Below, piece after piece: positions 1 through 10,300 of a stretch of 64,000 bases of DNA (position 1 is its first letter; each line of letters begins with the position of its first letter). The notes below the pieces were generated by a model. That model was not told the DNA's origin and made no database searches. It saw only the letters and a program-made list of their open reading frames with translations. The translations under genes were made by a program, and so were the position numbers. Origin of the DNA: Mycolicibacterium sp. CBMA 226 (lineage in GTDB: Bacteria; Actinomycetota; Actinomycetes; Mycobacteriales; Mycobacteriaceae); contig NZ_VTGY01000020.1 of NCBI RefSeq assembly GCF_009729075.1, positions 62,001 to 126,000 of the forward strand, given 5' to 3'.

Positions 1-1086
1 GCGCTGCCGACCGACTTCTCGGCCCGTATCGCGCGGAACACGCAGCTGCTGCTGCAGCAGGAGTCGGGCACCACACGGCCCATCGACCCGTGGGGCGGTT
101 CGTACTACGTCGAGTGGCTGACCCACCAGCTCGCCGAGAAGGCCCGCGCCCACATCAAGGAGGTCGCCGAGCACGGCGGCATGGCGCAGGCCATCGGCGA
201 GGGCATTCCGAAGCTGCGTATCGAAGAGGCGGCTGCGCGCACCCAGGCGCGGATCGACTCGGGCGCCCAGACGGTGATCGGCGTCAACAAGTACCAGGTG
301 GACGAAGACCAGGAGATCGAGGTCCTCAAGGTCGAGAACAGCCGCGTGCGGGCCGAACAGCTCGCCAAGCTCGAGCGGCTGCGGGCCGACCGGGACGAGG
401 CCGCCACCCAGGCCGCGCTGGCCGAATTGACCCGCGCCGCAGGCGAATCCGGTCCTGCCGGAGAGGACGGCCTGGGCAACAACCTGATGGCGCTGGCCAT
501 CAACGCGGCCCGCGCCAAGGCCACCGTCGGCGAGATCTCCGACGCGCTGGAGAAGGTGTACGGCCGGCACCAGGCCGAGATCCGCACCATCGCCGGCGTC
601 TACCGCGACGAGGTGGGGAAGACCGGAAACGTGAGCACCGCAACCGAATTGGTCGAGAAGTTCGCCGAGGCCGACGGCCGCCGGCCCCGCATCCTGGTGG
701 CCAAGATGGGCCAGGACGGTCACGACCGCGGCCAGAAGGTCATTGCCACCGCGTTCGCCGATATCGGCTTCGACGTGGACGTCGGCTCGCTGTTCTCCAC
801 GCCCGACGAGGTGGCGCGGCAGGCGGCGGACAACGATGTGCACGTGGTCGGGGTGTCCTCGCTGGCGGCCGGTCACCTCACGCTGGTGCCCGCGCTGCGC
901 GATGCACTGGCCGAGGTGGGGCGTCCGGACATCATGGTCGTGGTCGGCGGCGTGATCCCGCCGGGTGACTTCGACGAGCTGTACGAGGCGGGCGCCGCGG
1001 CGATCTTCCCGCCCGGGACGGTGATCGCCGACGCCGCGATCGGCCTGTTGGGCAAGCTCGCCGAGCGGCTGGGTTACAAGCTCTGA
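1..1086 (+). CDS. mutB: Methylmalonyl-CoA mutase large subunit, C-terminal part (5' end outside window)
   Basis: The reading frame is open from base 1, so this is the 3' part of a gene that starts upstream. MutB interconverts methylmalonyl-CoA and succinyl-CoA using adenosylcobalamin in the cytosol. The visible N-terminal portion includes the substrate-barrel sequence RPIDPWGGSYYVE. The C-terminal cobalamin-binding domain carries the DxHxxG motif as GQDGHDRG at about 709-732, whose His is the lower axial cobalt ligand. The downstream GG motif VVVGGVIPPGD is also present. The gene is followed 45 bases later by its G-protein chaperone MeaB, the usual pairing. The enzyme acts on the methylmalonyl-CoA pool, which is also the extender unit for the methyl-branched PKS starting at 4395; that link is inference. 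Confidence 0.96.
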   Translation, partial: ALPTDFSARIARNTQLLLQQESGTTRPIDPWGGSYYVEWLTHQLAEKARAHIKEVAEHGGMAQAIGEGIPKLRIEEAAARTQARIDSGAQTVIGVNKYQVDEDQEIEVLKVENSRVRAEQLAKLERLRADRDEAATQAALAELTRAAGESGPAGEDGLGNNLMALAINAARAKATVGEISDALEKVYGRHQAEIRTIAGVYRDEVGKTGNVSTATELVEKFAEADGRRPRILVAKMGQDGHDRGQKVIATAFADIGFDVDVGSLFSTPDEVARQAADNDVHVVGVSSLAAGHLTLVPALRDALAEVGRPDIMVVVGGVIPPGDFDELYEAGAAAIFPPGTVIADAAIGLLGKLAERLGYKL

Positions 1087-1131
1087 GGTGGCAGGCATGA
1101 CGGCCAGCGAGGAGCCGGAGGCGGATCGCGC

Positions 1132-2106
1132 ATGATTACGCCGGTGCCTGAACTCGCGGCCAGGATCCGGGCCGGCGATCGGGCGGCGCTGCCGCGTGCC
1201 ATCACGCTGGTCGAGTCCACCCGGGCCGACCATCGTGATGCCGCGCAGCAGCTGTTGCTCGAGCTCTCCCCGGAGGCCGGTAGCGCCCTCCATGTCGGCA
1301 TCACCGGCGTCCCCGGCGTCGGCAAGTCGACGACGATCGAAGCGCTCGGCATGCACCTCATCGAGCGGGGACACCGCGTCGCGGTGCTGGCGGTCGACCC
1401 CTCGTCAACCCGCACCGGCGGTTCGATCCTGGGCGACAAGACCCGCATGGCGCAGCTGGCGGTGCAGCCCGAGGCGTACATCCGCCCGTCGCCGACGTCG
1501 GGCACGCTCGGCGGGGTCGCCAAGGCGACCCGCGAGACCATCGTGCTGCTGGAGGCGGCCGGCTACGACGTCGTCCTGGTCGAGACCGTGGGCGTCGGGC
1601 AATCAGAGGTGACGGTCGCCAACATGGTCGACACCTTTGTCTTCCTGACCCTGGCCCGCACCGGTGATCAGCTGCAGGGCATCAAGAAGGGCGTCCTGGA
1701 GCTCGCTGACGTCATCGTGGTGAACAAGGCCGACGGCGAGCACGCCATCGAAGCCAAGGCCGCCGCGCGTGAACTGACCGGCGCGATCCGGTTGATCTAC
1801 CCGCGTGACACCCTGTGGCGGCCACCGGTTCTGACCATGAGTGCATTGACCGGCGACGGGCTGGCCGAGATGTGGGACACCGTCCTCAAGCATCGGGAAA
1901 AGCTCAGGGCAGCAGGCGAATTCGAGGCCCGCCGGCGGGCTCAGCAGGTGGACTGGACGTGGACCATGGTACGGGACACCGTGCTGGACCGGGTGTTGTC
2001 GAACCCCGCCGTCAAGGCACATCGTGACGAGTTGGAACGCCAGGTGCGCGACGGTGAGCTGACCCCTGCGCTGGCGGCGCAGCGGATCATCGATCTCGCG
2101 CGCTGA
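1132..2106 (+). CDS. meaB: MeaB/ArgK family GTPase, methylmalonyl-CoA mutase chaperone
   Basis: A SIMIBI-class GTPase that gates cofactor loading and protects methylmalonyl-CoA mutase. The 324-residue length is normal for the family. Walker A is GVPGVGKST at about residues 59-67, followed by the DPSSTRTGGSILGDKTRM switch region, the ETVGVGQSE Walker B/switch region, and the guanine-specificity motif NKAD near residue 198. The ATG at 1132 has GGAGG at 1117-1121. A 12-codon ATG frame (1097-1135) ends with its TGA overlapping this ATG as ATGA, so translational coupling is possible. The gene lies directly after mutB on the same strand and is probably cotranscribed with it. It matches Rv1496 from memory. 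Confidence 0.95.
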   Translation: MITPVPELAARIRAGDRAALPRAITLVESTRADHRDAAQQLLLELSPEAGSALHVGITGVPGVGKSTTIEALGMHLIERGHRVAVLAVDPSSTRTGGSILGDKTRMAQLAVQPEAYIRPSPTSGTLGGVAKATRETIVLLEAAGYDVVLVETVGVGQSEVTVANMVDTFVFLTLARTGDQLQGIKKGVLELADVIVVNKADGEHAIEAKAAARELTGAIRLIYPRDTLWRPPVLTMSALTGDGLAEMWDTVLKHREKLRAAGEFEARRRAQQVDWTWTMVRDTVLDRVLSNPAVKAHRDELERQVRDGELTPALAAQRIIDLAR

Positions 2107-2477
2107 TCAACTCGCCGCGCGCGTTGCCCGGCCAAGTCAAGATCGGCGGGCCGTTGCCCGTGGGCCGAGGTGACGCGACGTCGAGAATTGCCCGCGTCGT
2201 TTTCCGATGCGTGCTGGCGAAGCCATTTTGGGTGCAGCTCGTCGCCCCACAGGGGACGCATAGGAAAATGCACTCCCGTGCCGGGGGCTACCCGTTATTT
2301 TTCTCGTGCCAGGCGCCTGAGCTCGAAGAAGTGTCGCCAATCTGACATATCGCAACGGGTTACGCCGGCGTAAGTACGGTCTGGTAGTCAGTTTTCCAGC
2401 GACCGGTCCAGGATATTTAGCTAACAGATTGATAACGTCGGAGATGATCTGCGTCAGGCACAGGTCATCATTTGGTA
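2107..2477. other. Intergenic region with a 14-bp perfect palindrome before lipL
   Basis: About 370 bases without a convincing gene. Short frames here show no family signature and no good ribosome site. At 2360-2373 lies the perfect palindrome TTACGCCGGCGTAA, a plausible operator for a dimeric (for example TetR-type) repressor of the downstream esterase gene. The stretch just before the gene (2400-2477) is AT-richer, as expected for a promoter. No regulator in the window can be assigned to it. Confidence 0.45.
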
Positions 2478-3770
2478 ATGACCAACGCAATTCGCCGGGA
2501 GCGCAACGTCGCGCCTCTCCGGTCCGCCGGCGGACCTCTTCCGCAGGGCGTCCACGGTGCCGCCGATCCGAACTTCGCGAGTGTGGTGCGGGCCTTTTCC
2601 GCCCTGTTCCCAAGTCGCTATCTGGGTGGTGGCGCCCTGTCGGTGTACCTCGACGGCGTGCCGGTCGTCGACGTGTGGACGGGGTGGGCCGATCGGTGGG
2701 GCACTCGGCGTTGGGATGCGGACACCGGCGCCATGGTGTTCTCGGCGACCAAAGGGTTGGCGTCAACTGTCATCCACCGATTGGCCGACCGGGGTCTGAT
2801 CGCCTATGACGTGCCCGTCGCCGACTACTGGCCGGCATTCGCGGCCAACGGCAAGGCCGGCGTGACGGTGCGCGAGCTGATGCGGCACCGCGCCGGCCTG
2901 TCGCAATTGAACGGTGCCACGCGGGACGAGCTGATGGACCATCGCCTCATGGAGCAGCGGTTGGCGGCGGCGCCGATGGGCTGGATGAGGGGGCGTCCGG
3001 CGTATCACGCCATCACCTACGGCTGGTTGTTGTCCGGCCTGGCCCGTGCGGTGACCGGGCAGGGTATGCGGGACCTGTTCCGCACCGAGCTCGCGGAGCC
3101 GCTCGGCGTCGACGGTCTCCATCTCGGCCGCCCGTCGGCCGACGCGCCCACGCAGCCCGCGCAGATCATCGGGCCGCAGTTCCGCATCCGCAATCCGCTG
3201 TTCGACGCGGTGGCGCCGCATGTGGCGAAGTTGCCGTTCTCGGGCGGTTTCGGCTCGATGTACTTCACCGGGATGCGGTCGATGGCCCAGGGAGACACGC
3301 CGCTGCTGGATTCCGAGATGCCCGGCGCCAACGGGGTGGCCACCGCACGATCGATGGGCCGCCTGTACGGCGCGCTCGCCAACGGCGGCCAGATCGATGG
3401 CATGCGTTTCCTGTCCGCGGGCACGGTGGCGCAGCTGCGGGGCACCGGCAGTGTGTTTCCCGATCTGAGTCTCGGTCTGCCGATGGATTTCAACCTCGGG
3501 TATCACGGCGTGCCGTTCCCCGGCGTCATGCCAGGGTTCGGTCACGTCGGCCTGGGTGGGTCGCTGGGGTGGGCGGACCCCGATCGGGGTCTGGCTTTCG
3601 GCTTCGTGCACAACCGCCTGTTGACGCCGCTGATGGTTGCCGATCAGGCCGGTTTCGTGGCGCTTGCGGCAATGGTGCGCCATGGGGTCGCGCAGGCGCG
3701 CAGCAACGGATTCTGTCGCGTTGTGGAGTTCGGTACGCCCTATGCCGATCCGGCTCCGGTGGCGGGCTGA
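2478..3770 (+). CDS. lipL: Serine beta-lactamase-fold esterase (LipL type)
   Basis: A 430-residue protein of the class C beta-lactamase/EstB-like hydrolase family, which typically cleaves short acyl esters rather than beta-lactams. The catalytic SxxK motif is SATK at residues 89-92. A YxxY-like stretch (YHAITYGW) at about 177 can supply the tyrosine general base, and the C-terminal part has GFGHVGLGG followed by a conserved Trp. A TTG at 2472 is in frame, but ATG 2478 is the simpler start; no strong ribosome site is visible for either. No signal peptide is seen. Its position directly after mutB-meaB matches Rv1497 (lipL) in M. tuberculosis, which supports the name. The substrate is unknown. 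Confidence 0.85.
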   Translation: MTNAIRRERNVAPLRSAGGPLPQGVHGAADPNFASVVRAFSALFPSRYLGGGALSVYLDGVPVVDVWTGWADRWGTRRWDADTGAMVFSATKGLASTVIHRLADRGLIAYDVPVADYWPAFAANGKAGVTVRELMRHRAGLSQLNGATRDELMDHRLMEQRLAAAPMGWMRGRPAYHAITYGWLLSGLARAVTGQGMRDLFRTELAEPLGVDGLHLGRPSADAPTQPAQIIGPQFRIRNPLFDAVAPHVAKLPFSGGFGSMYFTGMRSMAQGDTPLLDSEMPGANGVATARSMGRLYGALANGGQIDGMRFLSAGTVAQLRGTGSVFPDLSLGLPMDFNLGYHGVPFPGVMPGFGHVGLGGSLGWADPDRGLAFGFVHNRLLTPLMVADQAGFVALAAMVRHGVAQARSNGFCRVVEFGTPYADPAPVAG

Positions 3771-4394
3771 CAGAGTTTGCGCGTGCGGGAGATGCGGCCG
3801 CATCGGAAGCGATGCGGACCGCCCTCAGCACGGGACTTTCGAATACGCGCAGATGTCTGGCGTGTTGATTTTTTGCCCGTATCGTGCGGAGTTCGTCACA
3901 CTAGATATTTCGTACCATGCGTATCTAGCATTGCCGACAATACGGCTATATGCCTGCGGCCTGTAGTTCTGCAATTTTCTACGTGTTGCTCAAATTGCAA
4001 TTTCCATATCCACGCAAACATTTGGCCCGTAACGCCGTGTCTGTGAGCGCGGTGCTGGGGTGAACGATGTTCGCTACGGACCGCTATGCTTCCGCCCCGT
4101 GGCTGGTTCGAAATGGCTCCGAACCGAACCCCTGCGCAACGACGCGCCGGGCGGGTTGGGCCTTCCGTGGCGAGTGTGCTGCGGATATCCGGTGCTGATG
4201 GTCACCTGGTAGCGATTCGACCGAAACGGGTAGCCCCGAATCGTCGGATCAGTTAATTTGACCCGGTAGGATTTCGAGCCAGTTTGTTTAACGCGGCAAA
4301 GACGATTTCGCAGCGATTTTTGAGCGCGGTCTGCAAAGCCACCCGACACGAGGTGTCGGAGTAGGGCTGGACTGCACGGAGAGGCGGTAGCTAA
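3771..4394. promoter_or_regulatory. AT-rich regulatory region upstream of the PKS locus
   Basis: About 620 bases with no supportable gene, clearly AT-richer than its surroundings between 3860 and 4020. It holds an inverted repeat CTAGATA (3901-3907) / TATCTAG (3922-3928) separated by 14 bases. A 12-bp perfect palindrome AAATTGCAATTT lies at 3992-4003. Just before the PKS start is a ribosome site GGAGAGG at 4378-4384. The region presumably carries the promoter of the acyl-glycolipid operon. AT-rich stretches in such loci are often bound by the nucleoid protein Lsr2, but that is inference here. Confidence 0.5.
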
Positions 4395-7300
4395 GTGGGT
4401 GGGTCACCGACGACACCCGTCGCGATCATCGGCATGGCATGCCGGCTTCCTGGCGGTATCGGTTCGCCGGACGAGCTGTGGGAAGCCCTGCTGCGCGGTG
4501 ACGACCTGGTTACCAAAGTTCCGCTGGAACGGTGGGACGCCGAGGAGTACTACGACCCGGAGCCCGGCGTGCCCGGCCGGTCGGTCTCCAAGTGGGGCGG
4601 CTTCATCGACGACGTGGCCGGCTTCGACGCCGACTTCTTCAACATCAGCGAACGCGAAGCCACCGCGATCGACCCGCAGCACCGCCTGATCCTCGAAACC
4701 TCCTGGGAGGCCGTGGAACATGCGGGCATCGATCCCGCCAGCCTGGCCGGTTCGCTCACAGGCGTGTTCGTCGGCATGACGGCCGGTGACTACCAGTTGC
4801 TGGCCGCCGACGCCCATGCCATCGAGGGGCCGTACGGGTTCACCGGTAACAACTTCAGCCTGGCGTCGGGCCGCGTGTCGTACCACCTGGGTGCCCACGG
4901 CCCGTCCTACACGCTCGACTCGGCCTGCTCGTCCAGCCTGCTCGCGGTACATCAGGCCTGCCGCAGCCTGCACGACGGCGAGAGCGACGCAGTTCTGGCC
5001 GGCGGCGTCAACGTCGTGATGGAACCACGCAGATTGTCCTCCGGTTCGGCGCAGGGCATGCTGTCGCCCACCGGCCATTGCCACGCGTTCGACATCGCCG
5101 CCGACGGCTTCGTCGCCGGTGAGGCGTCGGTCATGTTCATGCTGAAGCGCCTGGACGACGCGCAGCGCGACGGCGATCGCGTCCTCGCGGTCATCCGCGG
5201 CACCGCGAGCAACCAGGACGGCCACACCGTCAACATCGCGACCCCGGGCGCCGACGCCCAGGTCGCCGTCTACCGGCGCGCGCTGAACCTCGCCGCCATC
5301 GACCCCGCCACCGTCGGCTACGTCGAGGCGCACGGCACCGGAACGCCTGTTGGTGATCCGATCGAATACTCAAGTCTGGCAACGGTTTACGGCAAGCAGG
5401 GCCCAGTCGTGCTGGGCTCGGTCAAGACCAACGTCGGGCACGCGCAGTCGGCATCGGGCGCGGTCGGTCTGATGAAGACCGTCCTGGCTCTGCAGCACGG
5501 CGTGGTGCCGAAGAACCTGTACTTCAACGAGATGCCCGCCGAGATGGCGGCCATCGACACCGGCCTGTTCGTGCCGACGGACCTGGTGCCGTGGCCGGCG
5601 GCCGCCGACCACCCGCGCCGCGCCGCGGTGTCCGCGTACGGCCTGTCCGGCACCAACGTGCATGCTGTCGTCGAGCAGGCCCCGGCGGAGTCGTCGCCGC
5701 GCGTCGTCGAGTCGGACGACAGGGCGAGCACGGGTATCACAGGCAAGCTGCTCTTCCCGGTGTCCTCGACCTCGGCCGATGAACTGCGCCGCACCGCCGG
5801 CAAGCTGGCCGACTGGGCGCAGGCCCAAGGCGAATCGCTCGACGTGGCCGACACCGCCTACACGCTGTCGCGCCGCCGTGCCCACCGCCCGGTCCGCACC
5901 GCGGTTCTGGCCGAAGACGGCGCGGGACTGATCCACGCGCTCCGCGAGATCGCCGACAGCGAAACCCCTTACCAGCCCGCGGTCGGCAAGGGCGACCGCG
6001 GCGCTGTGTGGGTGTTCTCGGGCCAGGGTTCGCAGTGGGCGGCCATGGGCGCCGGCCTGCTCGCCGCCGAGCCTGCGTTCGCAGCCGCCATCGCGGAGAT
6101 CGAACCGCTGATCGAAGCGGAGTCGGGCTTCTCGATCACCGAGGCCATCACCGCCGGCGAGGCGGTCACCGGCATCGACCGCATCCAGCCCGCCGTCTTC
6201 GCCATCCAGGTGGCGCTGGCCGCAACCCTGCGGTCCTACGGTGTGCACCCTGGTGCGGTCATCGGTCACTCGATGGGTGAGTCGGCGGCTGCCGTCGTCT
6301 CCGGCGCACTGTCGCTGGCCGACGGCGTCAAGGTGATCTGCCGTCGGTCGAATCTGATGCTCAAGGTGTCCGGTTCGGGTGCCATGGCCTCGGTGGAGCT
6401 ACCTGCCCAGCAGGTGCTCTCCGAGCTCGGCGCCCGGGGCGTGAGTGACGTGGTGCTGGCGGTCGTCGCCTCGCCGCAGTCGACCGTCGTCGGTGGCGAC
6501 AAGGACGCCATCCGCACGCTGGTCAAGGAGTGGGACGCGCGGGGCGTCATGGCACGCGAAGTGGCCGTCGACGTCGCCTCGCACACGCCGCAGGTCGACC
6601 CGATCCTGGACGAGCTCGCCGACGCACTCGAGGATCTCGAGCCCGACGAGCCTGCGGTGCCGTACTACTCGGCCACGCAGTACGACCCGCGTGACCCCGC
6701 GGACTACGACGCCGACTACTGGGTGGACAACCTGCGCCACACCGTGCGCTTCGGTGCCGCTGTGCAAGCAGCGCTCGACGACGGCTTCCGGGTGTTCATC
6801 GAGCTGGCTCCGCACCCGCTGTTGGTCCACGCGGTCAACCAGAACGCCGCACACCAGGACATCGGCATCGCGGCCCTCGCTGCGATGCGTCGCGAGCAGG
6901 AGGTGCCGAACGGTCTGCGTGACGTCGTCGTCGATCTGCACACCGCCGGCGCAGCCATCGACTTCTCGGTGATGTACCCGGACGGCGCGCTGGTCGATGT
7001 GCCGCTGCCGACCTGGACCCGCAACCACCTGATCCTCACGCGCGACCCGCACGAGCAGGCCCCCGGCGGGGCATCGTTGGCGGTGCACCCGCTGCTCGGC
7101 GCACACGTACGGCTCCCGGAGGAGCCCGAGCGGCACGTCTGGCAGTCCGACGTGGGCACCGACATGCAGCCGTGGCTGGGCGACCACCAGGTGCACAACG
7201 TCGCGGCACTGCCAGGTGCGGCGTACTGCGAGATGGCGCTCGGCGCGGCCCGCGAGGTGCTGGGCGAGGCCTCCGAGGTGCGCAACGTGACCTTCGAGGC

Positions 7301-10300
7301 GATGCTGCTGCTCGAGGATGAGACCGCCGTGTCGGCGGTCGCCACCGCCGTCCCGTCGGGTGACATCGACTTCCTCGTCGAGACCTACCAGGACGGCGAG
7401 CAGGTGCGCCGCGCGGCTGCCACGCTGCACGCCATCGAAGACGACGCCTCCCGTCCGTCGTACAACCTGGCCAAGCTGGTGGCGGCCCACACCGAAGATG
7501 TCGACGGTGGCGACCTCCGGGCCTGGTTCGCCGATCGCGGCATCCAGTACGGCCCGGCGTTCTCGGGTCTGACAGCGGCGCACACGACTGCCGGCACCAC
7601 GGTGCTGGCCGCGGTCGCGCTGCCCGGCGCCATCCGGTCGCAGCAGAGCGCCTACACGGTGCACCCGGCGCTGCTCGACGCGTGCTTCCAGGCGGTGGCC
7701 GCGCATCCCGATCTGCACGGCGACACCACCGGTGCGCTGATGCTGCCGCTGGGCGTCGGCAAGCTGCGGGCCTACGAGTCGACCCGCAACGCGCATTACT
7801 GCTACGTCAAGCTCGTCAGCCTCTCGCCGACCGCGGTCGAAGCCGACATCGACGTGCTCGACGAGCACGGCGCGGTGCTGCTCGCGGTGAGTGGCCTGCG
7901 GCTCGGCACCGGCGTGTCGGAGGACGGCCAGCGCGAGCGGCTGCTGAACGAGCGCCTGCTGAACATCGAATGGCGCAGCCAGGATGCACCGGTCGCGAAC
8001 GTGGTGGATCCGGGCCGCTGGCTGCTGATCTCCGCCGCCGCGGACGCCGACAGCCTGACCGAGAAGCTGTCCGAGGTGCTGCAGTCCGACGAAGCCGACG
8101 TCTCCACGATGGCGTGGCCGGCCGACGCCGACCACGCGTCGAACCTCGAGTCGCTGCAGGCCACGCTGACGGCCAAGCCGTTCAAGGGCGTCGTCGTCGT
8201 CACCGGTGCGTCCGAGAACTCGGCGGCTTCGGCATCGGCGGCTACCGCGCAGCGCGGTCTCGCGCAGGTCGAGCAGCTGGTGCACATCGTGCGGGGTCTG
8301 CCGGACGTGCCGGGTCACCCGGCGCGGCTGTACGTGCTCACCCGTGGTGCCCGCACCGTGCTGTCGGCCGATGTGGCCAACCTGGAGCAGGGCGGCATTC
8401 GCGGCTTCATACGGGCCATCGGCATGGAGTACCCGGCGATGCGGCCGACCCAGATCGACCTCGACGTACAGGCCGACGTGGCGCACGTCGCCGCGGAACT
8501 GCTGTCGGGCACCGAAGAGGACGAGACGGCCTGGCGGTCGGGCGAGTGGTTCACCGCACGCCTCAACCTGAGCCAGCTGCAGCCCGAGGAACGTCGCACG
8601 ACGGTCGTACGACCCGAGACCGACGGTGTGCAGCTGCAGATCCGGACCCCCGGTGACCTGTCGTCGGCGGAGCTCGCGGCATACGAGCGCGTGGCTCCCG
8701 GACCGGGCCAGATCGAGGTGTCAGTCGCTGCGTCGAACCTCAACTTCGCCGACGTGCTCGTCGCGTACGGCCGGTACCCGAGCTTCGAGGGCCGGCTGCC
8801 GCAGCCGGGCGCGGACTTCGCCGGTGTGGTCACGGCGGTCGGCCCGGGTGTCACCGATCATCAGATCGGTGACCGGGTGGCGGGCATCTCGCTGACCGGT
8901 GCCTGGAAGACGTTCGTCACGTGCGACGCCAACCTGGCTGTGAAGATTCCGGACGATCTGCCCGAGGGCAGCGCGGCGGCGGTGCCCAGTGCGCACGCCA
9001 CCGCGTGGTACGGCCTGCACAACCTGGCCCGTATCCAGGCCGGCGACAAGGTACTGATCCACTCCGCCACCGGTGGTGTGGGACAGGCCGCCATCGCCAT
9101 CGCGCGGGCCGCGGGCGCTGATATCTACGCCACCGCCGGTAGCGATGATCGTCGAAACCTGTTGCGCAGCTGGGGAATTCAGCACGTCTACGATTCCCGC
9201 AGCACCACTTTCGCCGCGGAAATCCGGCGCGACACCGACGGTTACGGCGTCGACGTCGTGCTGAACTCTTTGCCCGGTGCGGCGCAGAAAGCCGGCGTCG
9301 AGCTGCTGACCTTCGGCGGCCGATTCGTCGAGATCGGTAAGCGCGACATCTACGGCGACACCCGGATGGGCCTGTTCCCGTTCCGCCGGAACCTGTCGTT
9401 CTATGCGCTGGACCTCGCCCTGCTGACGTTGACCAACCCCGACGTCACGCGCGGCATGCTGGAGACGATCTTCGGACAGATCGCCGACGGCGTGCTGCCC
9501 GTGCCGCACACGACGCACTACCCGCTGAGCGACGCCGCCACCGCCATCCGCGTGATGGGCGCGGCGGGCCACACCGGCAAGCTCGTGCTCGACATCCCGC
9601 ACACCGGGGAGTTCGAGGCCGTCGTGTCGCCGGAGCACGCTCCGGTGTACCGCGCCGACGGCTCCTACATCGTCACCGGTGGTCTCAGCGGTCTGGGCCT
9701 GTTCCTGGCCGAGAAGCTGGCGGCCGGCGGTTGCGGACGCATCGTGCTCAACGCGCGGTCGGAGCCGAGCGCCCAGACCGCAAAGGCCGTCGAGGCCATC
9801 CGGGGCAGGGGCGCCGAGGTTGAGGTGGTGCTGGGCGACATCGCTGCCGCTGACACCGCCGCACGTCTGGTTGCCGCCGCCGAGTCGACCGGCAAGCCGC
9901 TGCGCGGCGCGCTGCACGGTGCCGCCGTGGTCGAGGATGCGACGTTGCCGAACATCACCGACGAGCTGATCGAGCGTGACTGGGCGCCGAAGGTGTACGG
10001 CGCATGGCACCTGCACGAGGCGACGGCCGGGTCCGGGCTGGACTGGTTCTGCTCGTTCTCGTCGGCCGCCGCCATGGTGGGCTCGCCCGGACAGGGCGCC
10101 TACGCTGCGGCAAACAGCTGGCTGGACGCGTTCACGCAGTGGCGCCGGGCGCAGGGCCTGCCGGCCACGGCCATCGCCTGGGGTGCCTGGGCCAAGATCG
10201 GCGCCGGGCAGGGCATGGCCGCCGACGAGGCCATGGCGATCGATCCAGAGGACGGCGCGTACGCGTTCGACGCGATCATCCGCCACGACCGCGCCTACTC

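Noticed and set aside
2124..2345. 73-codon plus-strand frame between meaB and lipL
   Set aside because: No ribosome site or motif; the region more likely holds regulatory sequence.
6399..8486. 695-codon minus-strand frame opposite the PKS gene
   Set aside because: Arg/His/Gly-rich translation with no family signature; a mirror frame of a high-GC coding gene.
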